From: Marinobacterium sedimentorum
GTDB taxonomy: Bacteria > Pseudomonadota > Gammaproteobacteria > Pseudomonadales > Balneatricaceae
Reading direction: 5' to 3'
Assembly (NCBI RefSeq): GCF_024267675.1
Contig: NZ_JALDYX010000008.1
Location: 1-64,000 of the forward strand
Length of the DNA: 64,000 nucleotides
Part shown: piece after piece, positions 25,174 through 33,065 of the stretch
How positions within the stretch are numbered: the stretch's first letter is position 1
Layout: each line of letters begins with the position of its first letter
Notes under the pieces: generated by a model
Database searches by the model: none
The model's input: only the letters and a program-made list of their open reading frames with translations
Told to the model about the DNA's origin: nothing
Position numbers and translations under genes: made by a program

Positions 25174-25533
25174 ATGTACAGATTTGCCGCACTTTTGCTG
25201 TCTCTGTTGCCGCTGCCATCCTTGGCCAGCGGCGACTTGATCCCGTACCAGGTACTCGAACGCTCTGAGCTTGGCAGCATCAAACTGAGCCTGACGGTAG
25301 AGGTACCACTGGTCGATGGCCGGCTGCCCAATGAACAGGAGATCGGAGCGATCTCCGAACACCTGGTGGATGAGGAGCCGATACACCAGCGTTCCTTCGT
25401 CGTGTTTTACCTGCCGGGCATGACGCCAGGCGCCGGCGCCTTTGCTACTGCTCACCACAATCCGGATATGGAAGTACAGATACTCGACTACATGCTGATG
25501 CAATATCCGCAGTATGTGGGACTGCTGGATTAG
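25174..25533 (+). CDS. Small secreted protein of unknown function (lysogenic cargo)
   Basis: The 119-residue protein starts with a signal peptide, MYRFAALLLSLLPLPSLASG, with probable cleavage after SLAS. The mature part is acidic with no known motif. AAGGA precedes the ATG. It follows the repressor in the same direction 65 bases later, the usual place for genes expressed from the lysogen that alter the envelope. A superinfection or immunity role is only a guess. Confidence 0.65.
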   Translation: MYRFAALLLSLLPLPSLASGDLIPYQVLERSELGSIKLSLTVEVPLVDGRLPNEQEIGAISEHLVDEEPIHQRSFVVFYLPGMTPGAGAFATAHHNPDMEVQILDYMLMQYPQYVGLLD

Positions 25534-25555
25534 ACAAGGGAACCCGGAAAATTCT

Positions 25556-26059
25556 ATGCTGAATCAAACAGTTATTATTGAATATATAGATGCGGATGGT
25601 AAAAAGTTCTTACGCCTTGTCGAAGCCTTGCAGTTAGATTCTGATCGTTTCGAAGCCTGGTGCCATATATGCAAGGCACCACGTACCCTGAGATACGAAA
25701 GACTAAGCGCTGTCTTCGATAAGGATGGAAACCCGTTGGATCGTGACGCTTGGGTGGCTTCAGCAGCTGGTATAAGTGTGCCGTTTGTACCAGGCGCTAT
25801 ACGGCAGCGTACTGGTGCGGGAGCCAGGTTAATTCTTCGATTTTCGGGATTTGAATCTGCTGAACGCCTCTATCTGAAAGCGGTCGCAGAGCAGCATGAC
25901 TTTAGAGTCATTGGTGATGCGGATATCGACGCAGATATAGACTATTTAGTCGCAGGACCATATGTTCAACTAACAGAAAAAGAGGCGGCTAAAAATAACG
26001 CTGTCTCAATTATATCAAAAGATGAGCTCTTTAGTTTCATCGAGACAGGCGTACTTTAA
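25556..26059 (+). CDS. WYL-like plus BRCT-like domain protein
   Basis: The 167-residue protein seems to join two parts. Residues 5-53 (IIEYIDADGKKFLRLVEALQ, CHICKAPRTLRYERLSAV) resemble the sensing barrel of WYL-domain proteins. Residues 90-167 (LILRFSGFESAERLYLKAVA, IDYLVAGPYVQL, AVSIISKDELFSFIETGVL) follow the BRCT pattern found in DNA ligase and replication proteins. The start at 25556 has AAGGG upstream. It lies 22 bases after the signal-peptide gene, so the two may be co-expressed with the repressor. A DNA-damage- or defence-linked sensor is possible. Both domain calls are by eye. Confidence 0.6.
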   Translation: MLNQTVIIEYIDADGKKFLRLVEALQLDSDRFEAWCHICKAPRTLRYERLSAVFDKDGNPLDRDAWVASAAGISVPFVPGAIRQRTGAGARLILRFSGFESAERLYLKAVAEQHDFRVIGDADIDADIDYLVAGPYVQLTEKEAAKNNAVSIISKDELFSFIETGVL

Positions 26060-26130
26060 AGCAATTAAGTAGAACAGGTGAAGTAAATATTCACAAAGTC
26101 GTGAGTATTTTTAGGACTATATTTTTCAGA

Positions 26131-26604
26131 TTAGTCGCCTAGGTAGTAAAGGCCACTGACCTCTCCAAGTAACATTCCGCGACGACCAGTATTAAACGCT
26201 CGGTAATTTTTCGCCAAGGACGCAGAGTTTTTGTTCCGTTGGTTGTATATTGGCTGATGTGAGTAAATCAGTAGCGATTCGATGATTCTAGTGGTTGCTG
26301 GATCCATTTTTGGATATCGTTCGAACTCCTGTGACTTCGCCCACGATTCGAATTTACCAATGCTGGCCATATAAACACCACACGGGTCAGGTTCACCATC
26401 GATCCACCATGAATGCTGTGACAACCTAGTTGTAACAAGGTTTTCAGTTATTCCGATATATAGAAGAACATTGCGACCATAGAGTGGATGTGTACCATAA
26501 ATTGCATAAAGAACTAAATCTTCATGGCTTTCTGTCTCACGTAGGTCATCATAGTTGAAAGGACCTTCCCAATAGACGTCATAGACATTTTCTTCTGTTG
26601 ACAT
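26131..26604 (-). CDS. GIY-YIG superfamily nuclease-like protein
   Basis: The 157-residue protein follows the GIY-YIG layout: LVLYAIYGTHP near residue 31, LLYIGITEN (47-55), catalytic Arg60 in TTRLSQH, Glu109 in RIIESLLIYSHQPIYN, and Asn121. The first tyrosine motif is varied (YAIYG) and a roughly 10-residue loop separates it from YIG. GAGGAAGTAAC precedes the ATG. It is AT-richer than the phage core and lies opposite to the WYL/BRCT gene in a cargo cluster, fitting a defence or homing-type nuclease. Confidence 0.65.
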   Translation of the reverse strand: MSTEENVYDVYWEGPFNYDDLRETESHEDLVLYAIYGTHPLYGRNVLLYIGITENLVTTRLSQHSWWIDGEPDPCGVYMASIGKFESWAKSQEFERYPKMDPATTRIIESLLIYSHQPIYNQRNKNSASLAKNYRAFNTGRRGMLLGEVSGLYYLGD

Positions 26605-26697
26605 GTTACTTCCTCTTTTGTTTTAAAACTTTGTTGAAGTCAATTAATATCAGCTAACATTATTTTTTCCGTTTTTTGAAGTGGGTCATTAGATTAA

Positions 26698-27063
26698 TTA
26701 ATCTAAGTCCCTCCCAAAAATTTTGGCCAAAAATGCAATAATTCCACGTTCTCGATAGCCCGCTTGACTAGACCAGTAGTAGTTACGCACACCAAAAAAT
26801 AAGCCAATGAGGCCACAGGCGATTCCGATCCACTCCAGCCAATGAATTCGACGGCCAAAGATAACTTCAAGAAATGGATACATTCTGCTTCCAGATTGAC
26901 TGGAAAGCTTAGCCCCTAGCCAATGAGGAAGAAGAAAATAGAACGTTAAGAATGTGATGCCACCAAGTAAAAGTGCACCCCACCAAGGAAGCCTTGATCC
27001 AATATAGACAGTATCAGAGACTATTGAGGCCGCTGAGTTTTTCCTTCTGTAGCGTCTTCCCAT
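26698..27063 (-). CDS. Small membrane protein, two helices
   Basis: The 121-residue protein has a basic N-terminus (MGRRYRRKNSAAS), two hydrophobic segments (LPWWGALLLGGITFLTFYFL and WIGIACGLIGLFFGV) and a short C-terminal cytosolic tail. The pattern of a basic start, LPWW and two helices recalls the N-terminal membrane part of some Mrr-type restriction endonucleases, but no nuclease domain follows. GGAGAG precedes the ATG. Cargo cluster, function unknown. Confidence 0.55.
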   Translation of the reverse strand: MGRRYRRKNSAASIVSDTVYIGSRLPWWGALLLGGITFLTFYFLLPHWLGAKLSSQSGSRMYPFLEVIFGRRIHWLEWIGIACGLIGLFFGVRNYYWSSQAGYRERGIIAFLAKIFGRDLD

Positions 27064-27247
27064 GACGTACTCTCCGTTCCTTCGGCGTTACAATGTGCGG
27101 AATGTGTTCGTTTATAATACATCCCGCGATGTCTAATGCTTCCGCTGCTATCTTCCTGTGCCAGATATGAGAGCATACCAAAAAAGGTGCAGTGCGATCA
27201 TCGTAAGACATCGAGTGATAATGGCGCATATCTGAAAAATATGCCAC
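27014..27247 (-). CDS. Possible small hypothetical protein
   Basis: A 77-codon frame overlapping the start of the membrane-protein gene by 50 bases. It has no recognised motif and no strong ribosome site; the segment IAAEALDIAGCIINEHIPHI looks protein-like. It could be a decayed gene end. Confidence 0.25.
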   Translation of the reverse strand: MAYFSDMRHYHSMSYDDRTAPFLVCSHIWHRKIAAEALDIAGCIINEHIPHIVTPKERRVRHGKTLQKEKLSGLNSL

Positions 27248-27334
27248 TTGCCGTAGGGTGTTTCCGAAGCCAAGCTTGTAGTGTTACCAACCGACTAGAG
27301 CCCGGCGCTTTCGTGCTGACGATAAACGCATATT

Positions 27335-27523
27335 CTACCGCCTTGTTATCCTCGGTAGTTCTAACCCGTGGGCCTTGAGCCAGCTACAGCACCGCAAAAA
27401 TGCGGCATGACCTAGCCTATCTTTCAGATAGATCCAGCGTTTCGGATTGGTAGTCCGGTGGAATTCGGGATAGATGAGTGCCTCCGCGCGCTCTGCTACT
27501 TCGAGGATCTTCTCGGGGGACAT
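27335..27523 (-). CDS. Small hypothetical protein next to D remnant
   Basis: A 62-residue basic protein, MSPEKILEVAERAEALIYPE and onward, with an excellent AGGAGGTGCATC ribosome site before the ATG at 27523. It follows directly after a duplicated fragment of the D gene end, so it may once have been the natural neighbour of D before the toxin-antitoxin pair was inserted. Function unknown. Confidence 0.6.
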   Translation of the reverse strand: MSPEKILEVAERAEALIYPEFHRTTNPKRWIYLKDRLGHAAFLRCCSWLKAHGLELPRITRR

Positions 27524-27571
27524 GATGCACCTCCTGTGCGCTGTCTGTTGTGATTCCTTGACCCGTGAAGC

Positions 27572-27664
27572 GTAGGCCTCTTTCACTTCTAACTCCAGCC
27601 GCGTCGTATAGCCGCTGTTGCTCATACAGAACACCAAACGTTCGATCGCTAGCATTGATACCAA
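27572..27664 (-). pseudogene. Duplicated 3' fragment of a gpD gene
   Basis: IERLVFCMSNSGYTTRLELEVKEA matches the end of the complete gpD at 28554 (LERVVHELGDSGYTTRLEMEVKRPT), and the DNA is similar but diverged. It is only the last 25-30 codons. Two D ends flank the YafN/YafO genes, suggesting that cargo arrived by recombination with a related phage. Confidence 0.75.
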
Positions 27665-27718
27665 ATCGAGCTCGAAGTACTAAGGTCCGAAGTGAGGGAG
27701 TAGGTGAGGGCGTAACAC

Positions 27719-28114
27719 TTAGTATTGCTGCCGGAACTTCTCTGCCGCTTGGCCTAGCTTGGTCATCACGTTCATATTTTTGGCTTGTGCATGCGCGTCA
27801 GGTGTGAGGACCGCAATCAGTAGGTAATGATCATCGTTCAACGCACCTTGGCAGTAGACTAAATGTGTATCACTCTTACGGTGATACTGGATGGCACGAA
27901 CGGACCATGGTGCCTCACCAGTTGCTAAGTGGATGTGCTTTACCTCCTCGGCTAGTACGAGACGTGGTGTGTGTGGGTGGTCGTAAGCCACGTCCCGTCC
28001 GAAAGTGTCTGGCAGCTCGCCTGTTGTTTTGTAACGTCTGAAGTCCTCTACTAAGGCCTGCTGTTCATCTTCTGTCAGCTGTTCTCGGAAGACCTTTCCT
28101 TTGTAGATGTGCAT
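27719..28114 (-). CDS. yafO: YafO-family mRNA interferase toxin
   Basis: The 131-residue protein aligns by eye with E. coli YafO: LPDTFGRDVAYDHP, VKHIHLATGEAPW, DTHLVYCQGALNDDHYLLIAVL and the end MTKLGQAAEKFRQQY. YafO cleaves mRNA on the ribosome and arrests growth. Its ATG overlaps the antitoxin stop (TAATG), the normal coupling for this pair. In the prophage it could stabilise the element or act in abortive infection. It lies between gpD and a D-gene remnant, on the same strand as the late operon but probably with its own promoter. Confidence 0.92.
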   Translation of the reverse strand: MHIYKGKVFREQLTEDEQQALVEDFRRYKTTGELPDTFGRDVAYDHPHTPRLVLAEEVKHIHLATGEAPWSVRAIQYHRKSDTHLVYCQGALNDDHYLLIAVLTPDAHAQAKNMNVMTKLGQAAEKFRQQY

Positions 28115-28413
28115 TACTTAGTGAAGTCCCCCAGATCTTCATCAGTAGCAGCTTGGATCAATTCATTGCCGGTACGGGCGATTCCGTCCAGACGCGCAGC
28201 GCTTGGGCGGAAGTTCGCCTGGAATCCTTTGATGGCTTGTTCGCGCTCTAGCGCTTTGACAAACGTTTCGAACAGTTGTGTGCTCACCATGTAGCCGGCC
28301 GGGCGGTTGTGTGCAAGGACAGCCACAGGCTCGTCTGTGAAGTATTGTGTAGGGTTTTTGCGCATTTCTGTGATGCTGACCGTTTTCTCGGTCAGAATCG
28401 TTTGCGTAGTCAT
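28114..28413 (-). CDS. yafN: YafN/Phd-family antitoxin
   Basis: The 99-residue protein has the Phd/YefM N-terminal DNA-binding domain (VSITEMRKNPTQYFTDEPVA, VLAHNRPAGYMVSTQLFETF) and a toxin-binding C-terminal tail. The start at 28413 has AGGAG properly spaced; the longer upstream frame is not needed. A palindrome at 28445-28462 just upstream is the likely autoregulatory operator. It is translated before, and coupled to, the YafO-like toxin. Confidence 0.9.
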   Translation of the reverse strand: MTTQTILTEKTVSITEMRKNPTQYFTDEPVAVLAHNRPAGYMVSTQLFETFVKALEREQAIKGFQANFRPSAARLDGIARTGNELIQAATDEDLGDFTK

Positions 28414-28444
28414 CCTAATAACTCCTTTCCTGTGTGCATTTCTA

Positions 28445-28462
28445 TGTACGAATTTATGTACA
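28445..28462. promoter_or_regulatory. Palindrome upstream of the antitoxin gene
   Basis: TGTAC-GAATTTAT-GTACA is a 5-bp inverted repeat with an eight-base centre, about 32 bases before the YafN start in an AT-rich promoter-like region. This is where Phd-type antitoxins usually bind to repress their own operon. Confidence 0.5.
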
Positions 28463-28490
28463 TTTTTAAGCATTATAGTGTTGTTGCTCA

Positions 28491-28547
28491 CAGCAGTCTA
28501 CAACGCCCTACAGCAGTCTGCAGTGCCCTGCAGTAGTCTACAGCCCT
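28491..28547. repeat. Three tandem copies of a roughly 20-bp unit
   Basis: CAGCAGTCTACAACGCCCT, ACAGCAGTCTGCAGTGCCCT and GCAGTAGTCTACAGCCCT follow one another between the D stop and the antitoxin promoter. The copies differ at a few positions. They could be protein binding sites or the boundary scar of the toxin-antitoxin insertion. Confidence 0.6.
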
Positions 28548-28553
28548 CATTAG

Positions 28554-29534
28554 TTAGGTGGGCCGCTTAACCTCCATCTCGAGCCGCGTGGTATAGCCGC
28601 TATCGCCCAGCTCATGTACCACGCGCTCCAGCACCCATTGTGTCTCATCAATCTCGGCCTTGAACCCCAGCGTCTGCACCGGTGTTTCCGGATACAGGTC
28701 CGGCCGGCCTTCGGCCAGCGTCAGTGATAGCTTGGCGCCGGCGCGGTTCAGTGTGCGCCAATGCGCCGAGGCGGCTGCTGCGGCGTCATCGTGGTTGGGG
28801 TAACTGTGCCGCAGTACCTTGGGGTTGCTGGCATCGCCGGCGGTGACGGTCTCCTGGGTACCGGTGGCGGTGTTGTGCCAGTGGCACTGCACGCCGGTGT
28901 AGTCGTGGTCGCGATCGGTGAGCTGGTAGCTGTGGCTGTCGCCGTCCTGGCGCGTGATGGTCACGGCCGGGATAGCGGTACCGCTGGCGGTGCTGCCGGT
29001 ACCGGCGGGGGCGAACAGCAGGCGGCCGTCCTTGATGGTGGCCAGGGCGCCGTACTGCTGGCCCAGGCGCGTGAGCAGGTTGAGGTCCGATTCGTTGGTC
29101 TGGTCGATATGGGTAATGGCCGTGGCGGCCAGTGCCTGGTTGATCACCGGCGTAAGTTCGCTGCGCCCAGCGATAGTGTTGAGGATGTCCCCCAGGGTCA
29201 CGCCGTGCCAGCTCTGCTGGCGCTTGTGCTTGAGCGGCCCCTTAAAGTCTGCGCTGCGTGCCCGCAGCGTCAGGGTATCGGGTGTGCCCGCGTGCACCAC
29301 TTCGTCCAGGGTATAGCTGCCCTTGTAAGTGAGCGCGCCCTGGTAGCCAATCCAGACGCCGATGCTGGCGTTGCGTGGCGGTATCGCCAAGGTGCCGTCG
29401 TGATCCGATAGAGTGATATCAAGCTGGTCCGACTTCTCGCCGCGCTCGTCCGTCAGGGTCAGGCTGATCAGCCGGCCATTGACCTTGGGAGTGATGTTCT
29501 GGCCGTTCACCACCAGGCGGTAGTCGGGCTTCAT
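28554..29534 (-). CDS. D: Tail protein gpD (late control D, baseplate hub)
   Basis: The 326-residue protein matches P2 gpD, the gp27-like baseplate hub: MKPDYRLVVNGQNITPKVNG, DERGEKSDQLDITLSDHDG, HWHNTATGTQETVTAGDA and a C-terminus ending in SGYTTRLEMEV. It is the last gene of the FI-to-D tail operon and overlaps gpU by four bases. In P2 ogr follows D; here a toxin-antitoxin cassette does. Confidence 0.92.
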   Translation of the reverse strand: MKPDYRLVVNGQNITPKVNGRLISLTLTDERGEKSDQLDITLSDHDGTLAIPPRNASIGVWIGYQGALTYKGSYTLDEVVHAGTPDTLTLRARSADFKGPLKHKRQQSWHGVTLGDILNTIAGRSELTPVINQALAATAITHIDQTNESDLNLLTRLGQQYGALATIKDGRLLFAPAGTGSTASGTAIPAVTITRQDGDSHSYQLTDRDHDYTGVQCHWHNTATGTQETVTAGDASNPKVLRHSYPNHDDAAAAASAHWRTLNRAGAKLSLTLAEGRPDLYPETPVQTLGFKAEIDETQWVLERVVHELGDSGYTTRLEMEVKRPT

Positions 29535-29959
29535 GCCAGCAGTTCCTGCACGCTGTTGATCAGGCCCACCTGATCGATCTGATCATCGTCCACGCGGTTC
29601 AGCGTAATGCTGAACTCGATACGCCGGGCCTTGCCATCGATGCGAAACAGGGTACCGGTCTCCGAGATCCCCTCGATCACCCAGAGTCCGAACACGGTGC
29701 CGGTCATATCGACCAGCACATAGGGTTCACCGGCGGCGCCCATCACCCGCAGGCGATCCAGCGAGGTGCGATCGCCGGCGAGCTCCGGCGCGATCCAGCC
29801 GCTCAGGGTCAGGGTGTCGTCGCCCGGCCCGGCGTACTGCCTGGCGGGGCGCTGGCCGACGCGGTTACTGGATGCCCAGCGCCAGTTGGTTTGGCGTTGC
29901 AGCTGCTGGTAGCTGAGCGTGTTAATTCCGAATACGAATTGGCCGAGACACATCAGCAT
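29531..29959 (-). CDS. U: Tail protein gpU (tail completion)
   Basis: The 142-residue protein matches P2 gpU: LGQFVFGINTLSYQQLQRQT, NWRWASSNRVGQRPARQY and LWVIEGISETGTLFRIDGKA. It acts in completing or terminating the contractile tail. It lies between the tape measure and gpD, overlapping the latter by four bases. Confidence 0.92.
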   Translation of the reverse strand: MLMCLGQFVFGINTLSYQQLQRQTNWRWASSNRVGQRPARQYAGPGDDTLTLSGWIAPELAGDRTSLDRLRVMGAAGEPYVLVDMTGTVFGLWVIEGISETGTLFRIDGKARRIEFSITLNRVDDDQIDQVGLINSVQELLA

Positions 29960-29961
29960 AA

Positions 29962-32520
29962 TCAGTCCTCGTCTGTGAGTCGGGAGCGCCCGGCGGCGGC
30001 TTGGCCTGCCTGCAGGCGTTGAATCTCGCGGGCGACCAGCCGGGCCAGGGCCTGTTCATCCATGCCCGGGGCGGCATGAACGTGGATCTCGCCGACCTGC
30101 ACGCTGTTGCCGCCGGCAGCGGAACCGCCTGCCTGCAGGGGCGCCCGGGTGTCTAGCGCAGCCGCACCCAATGCCATGCCGGAGAGGGCGATCCCCGCGC
30201 CCACCTGGGTGATGCGCTTGCTTATATCAGTCACCGGCCTGAGTACTTTCTTGTTGTCTGCCAGGCCCTGCTGCAGGCCGGCCATCACGTCACTGCCGTG
30301 GCTGGCGAACACGCGGGACGGCGAGTGGATGCCGAGCTTTTCCTTGAACCAGTCACTGGCAGCGCTGGCGGTACCCACCACGGCATCCTTGAGTGCGCCC
30401 AGTTTGCCGGTAATACCGCTGATCAGGCCGCTGATCAGGTTGCTGCCGAACTCGCTGAACTTGGCCGGCAGATCGATACCCAGTGCAGACAGAGCCTGAT
30501 GGATCACGCTGTACAGAATGCCGAACGGCGACCAGTTGACGAGTTTGGCGGTGATATCGCCCAGCGCACCGGTGAAGGTGCCGCCCACGCTTTGCCACCA
30601 GGTGGTAAAGAATGCCTTGATGGGTTCCCAGTACTGGTAAATCAGCAGGCCCGCCGTGGCGATGCCCGTGATCGCCAGCCCGATCGGGTTGGCCATCGCC
30701 AGGCGGCCGAGCCAGAGCAGGGCATTGCCAACGATCGGCAGTACTCTCTTGCCCAGGTTAAGTAGCATGGCGCCCAAACCACCGGCATAAATGCCGCTGG
30801 CCGTGAGCATAAAGCGCAATATGGCGAACGGGCCCAGCAGGGCGGAAACCGCTAGAGCCACCGCGCCGAAGCCCAGCAGCAGGGCGCCGGTGATAACCAC
30901 CACCTTAGCGATGGTTGCCGCAAGCTCCGGGTTCTCACGCATCCAGTTACCAACGCTACGGGTGATGCCGGTGACGGTCTGGATCACGTCGCGCAGGGGG
31001 CCATCGTTCAGTTCGGTGATCTCGATCGCTACGTCCTGCGCCGCGCTCATCAGCGCCTGCAGGTCGCCGCTTGCGTTGTCTGCCATCACGGCCGCGGTGC
31101 GCTGGGCTTCGCCGGAGGCCTCGCGCAGGGTTGCAATGAGTTTTTGCAGCTCGCCATTGCCTGCCTGGCCAACCAGTACGGCGAGGCCGGAGAAGGCTTC
31201 TTCGCCGGCGATCTTCTTGAATATTTCCGCCCGCTGAGCAGCGCCGAGGTCTTTGGTGCGCTCGTGCAGTTCCGTCAGCAGTTCTGTCATCGGGCGCAGG
31301 TTGCCCATGGCGTCCTTGGTTTTCAGCCCCAGTTCGTCCAGGGCGTCGGCGGCCATCTTCGGCGGTGCTGCCATGCGGCTGAAGATGGCGCGCAGGGCTG
31401 TACCGGCCATGCCGCCCTGAATACCGGCATCGCCCAGCTTGCCCGCCATGGCGGCGGCTTCCTCCAGGCTGCTGCCCAGGCCAGACGCCACGGGGCCGAC
31501 GTATTTCATCGTCTCGCCCAGCATCTGCAGGTCGGTGTTGGAACGCGTAAAGGCCCCGACCAGGATGTCGCCGGCGCGGCCCATCTGGTCGGCCTTGAGG
31601 TTGAATCCGGTGAGGATGTTGGAGCCGATATCGGCGGTGGTGGCGAGATCCTGGCCGGCGGCCTTGGCCAGGGACAACATGCCCGGCATGGCATCGCGGA
31701 TAGCCTGGGGCGTGAAGCCTGCCATCGCCAGGAAGCCCTGGCCGCCGGCGGCATCGGTGGCGGTGAAAGATGTGGTGGCGCCCAGAGTTCGGGCCTGTTC
31801 GCGCAGCAGGCGCAGGTCTTCTGATTCCTTGGCCAGGCGTGTGAGTGCCTGCACCTGGCTCATGGCCTGGCCGAACTCCATGCCCGGCTGCAGCACCCGC
31901 ATGGCGCTGTAGGCGATGGAGCCGCCCATGGCGGCCGCGCCGGCGCCTGCACCGGCGATACGGCCGGCGGTGTCCTGGGTGGCGGCGAAGCTCTCCTGTG
32001 CGGCACGCATACGCTCCTGCCGCCGGGTGAGGCGATCCAGTTCGCGCTGCTGGCGCTTCATTGCCGCGGTGGCGGTGTCGATGTCCCGGGATAGCCGCAG
32101 GTTGTGCTGCGACAGCTGGCGCACATCGACACCGGCTTCGGAGAGCTTCTGCTTGCTCTCTTTCAGTGTGCGCAGGTGGCGGATGTGCTTTTCGCGCAGC
32201 GCGCTGACCTGGCGGCCGGCACGCTCGAATTGGCTGGTGAGCCGCTTGCTGGGGTTCTCGGTTGCCTCGATCTGGCGCTTGAGCTGCTTGGTGCGCTCGG
32301 CGGCCTGTGCCAACTCGTTGCGGGTGTCTTTGGTGGCACGCTGCAGCTGCTGGAAGGAGCTCAGATCCTTCTGCTGGCGCTGCAGGCCGGCCAGTTGTGC
32401 CTTGGCCTCTTTCAGCGCCTTGGCCGTTTGTGTACTGCCCCCCCTCACTTTCTTCAGGGGGGCAGAGGCCTTGTCGATGGTGCTGAGGATCAGGTCGAGC
32501 GTCAGGCGTTTGTTGCTCAA
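29962..32520 (-). CDS. T: Tail tape measure protein gpT
   Basis: The 852-residue protein has the tape-measure plan: a long N-terminal coiled coil (residues about 20-190, rich in LAGLQRQQKDL-type heptads), the TP901 core (SQVQALTRLAKESEDL, GATTSFTATDAAGGQGFLAM), hydrophobic membrane-active segments around residues 540-640, and SPSRVFASHGSDVMAGLQQG near the end. The start is TTG at 32520 with AAGGAG seven bases upstream, overlapping the gpE' stop. Length sets the tail at roughly 125 nm by the usual 0.15 nm-per-residue rule. Confidence 0.9.
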   Translation of the reverse strand: MSNKRLTLDLILSTIDKASAPLKKVRGGSTQTAKALKEAKAQLAGLQRQQKDLSSFQQLQRATKDTRNELAQAAERTKQLKRQIEATENPSKRLTSQFERAGRQVSALREKHIRHLRTLKESKQKLSEAGVDVRQLSQHNLRLSRDIDTATAAMKRQQRELDRLTRRQERMRAAQESFAATQDTAGRIAGAGAGAAAMGGSIAYSAMRVLQPGMEFGQAMSQVQALTRLAKESEDLRLLREQARTLGATTSFTATDAAGGQGFLAMAGFTPQAIRDAMPGMLSLAKAAGQDLATTADIGSNILTGFNLKADQMGRAGDILVGAFTRSNTDLQMLGETMKYVGPVASGLGSSLEEAAAMAGKLGDAGIQGGMAGTALRAIFSRMAAPPKMAADALDELGLKTKDAMGNLRPMTELLTELHERTKDLGAAQRAEIFKKIAGEEAFSGLAVLVGQAGNGELQKLIATLREASGEAQRTAAVMADNASGDLQALMSAAQDVAIEITELNDGPLRDVIQTVTGITRSVGNWMRENPELAATIAKVVVITGALLLGFGAVALAVSALLGPFAILRFMLTASGIYAGGLGAMLLNLGKRVLPIVGNALLWLGRLAMANPIGLAITGIATAGLLIYQYWEPIKAFFTTWWQSVGGTFTGALGDITAKLVNWSPFGILYSVIHQALSALGIDLPAKFSEFGSNLISGLISGITGKLGALKDAVVGTASAASDWFKEKLGIHSPSRVFASHGSDVMAGLQQGLADNKKVLRPVTDISKRITQVGAGIALSGMALGAAALDTRAPLQAGGSAAGGNSVQVGEIHVHAAPGMDEQALARLVAREIQRLQAGQAAAGRSRLTDED

Positions 32521-32995
32521 GGTTTGTCTCCTTCCCAGCGCTCGCGCGCCTTTTCACGCCAGCCTGCCAGTTCGCTCAACTCCATGCCGTCCATGTCGCG
32601 GGGTGTCCAGTGAAACACCATGGCAATGTCCGCCATCGCATCATCTACGCTGGCAGGTAGGCCTCGGCCTTCTTCTCCTTCGCTACGAAAAAACCCACGA
32701 CGATGGTCCCCAGCCCGGTGAGGTCGGCCGGATCCAGGTTGGCGACGTCCTGCTTGGTGAGCGTCGGGGAGCTGATGCGCGGCAGCAGTGCCTCCAGGCT
32801 GTTGTAGTCAAGGTTGAGCACGTCCTGCAGGCTCAGGCCGCGCAGCTCGCCGGACTTGGGCTTGCGCAGGGTGATCAGGGTGATGCTGTCCTTGCCGCGG
32901 GGCAGGGGCTCATCGAGCTCGTGGCTGTTGGGCGGCAGTTCGTTTTCTACGATAACAACGTCATCGGCGGGCTGGGTGTTCGGTGTGTCGGTCAT
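32517..32995 (-). CDS. E': gpE+E' tail chaperone made by -1 frameshift
   Basis: After gpE reading reaches GTIVVGFF, a -1 shift on TTTTTTC leads into an open frame without a stop: FFRSEGEEGRG, then MADIAMVFHWTPRDMDGMEL and SELAGWREKARERWEGDKP, the P2 GpE' family sequence. E' can also be seen as a 39-codon frame from an ATG at 32636. It ends at 32517, overlapping the TTG start of T. This is the conserved tail-assembly-chaperone frameshift of contractile phages. Confidence 0.85.
32645..32995 (-). CDS. E: Tail assembly chaperone gpE
   Basis: The 116-residue protein matches P2 gpE-type chaperones (SITLITLRKPKSGELRGLSL, ANLDPADLTGLGTIVVGFF). It should bind the tape measure during tail assembly. 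The ATG at 32995 has GGGA eight bases before it; an ATG at 33004 is also possible. The end of its frame carries the slip site used to make gpE+E'. Confidence 0.88.
   Translation of the reverse strand: MTDTPNTQPADDVVIVENELPPNSHELDEPLPRGKDSITLITLRKPKSGELRGLSLQDVLNLDYNSLEALLPRISSPTLTKQDVANLDPADLTGLGTIVVGFFVAKEKKAEAYLPA
32687..32693 (-). promoter_or_regulatory. -1 ribosomal frameshift slip site TTTTTTC
   Basis: The gpE codons read GGT TTT TTC GTA; slipping back one base re-pairs TTT with TTT and TTC with TTT. The resulting frame is open into E'. P2 uses a comparable T-run at the same point. Confidence 0.85.
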
Positions 32996-33065
32996 GGTGT
33001 GCATCCCATTGCATCAGTGGAAAAAAGGCCGGCCCCGCCGAGTACTGGCGGGGCCGGCAAGGTGC

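Noticed and set aside
30956..32557. 533-codon leftward frame parallel to the tape measure
   Set aside because: It is an out-of-frame reading of the tape-measure gene with an Arg/Gly/Ala-rich composition typical of shadow frames.
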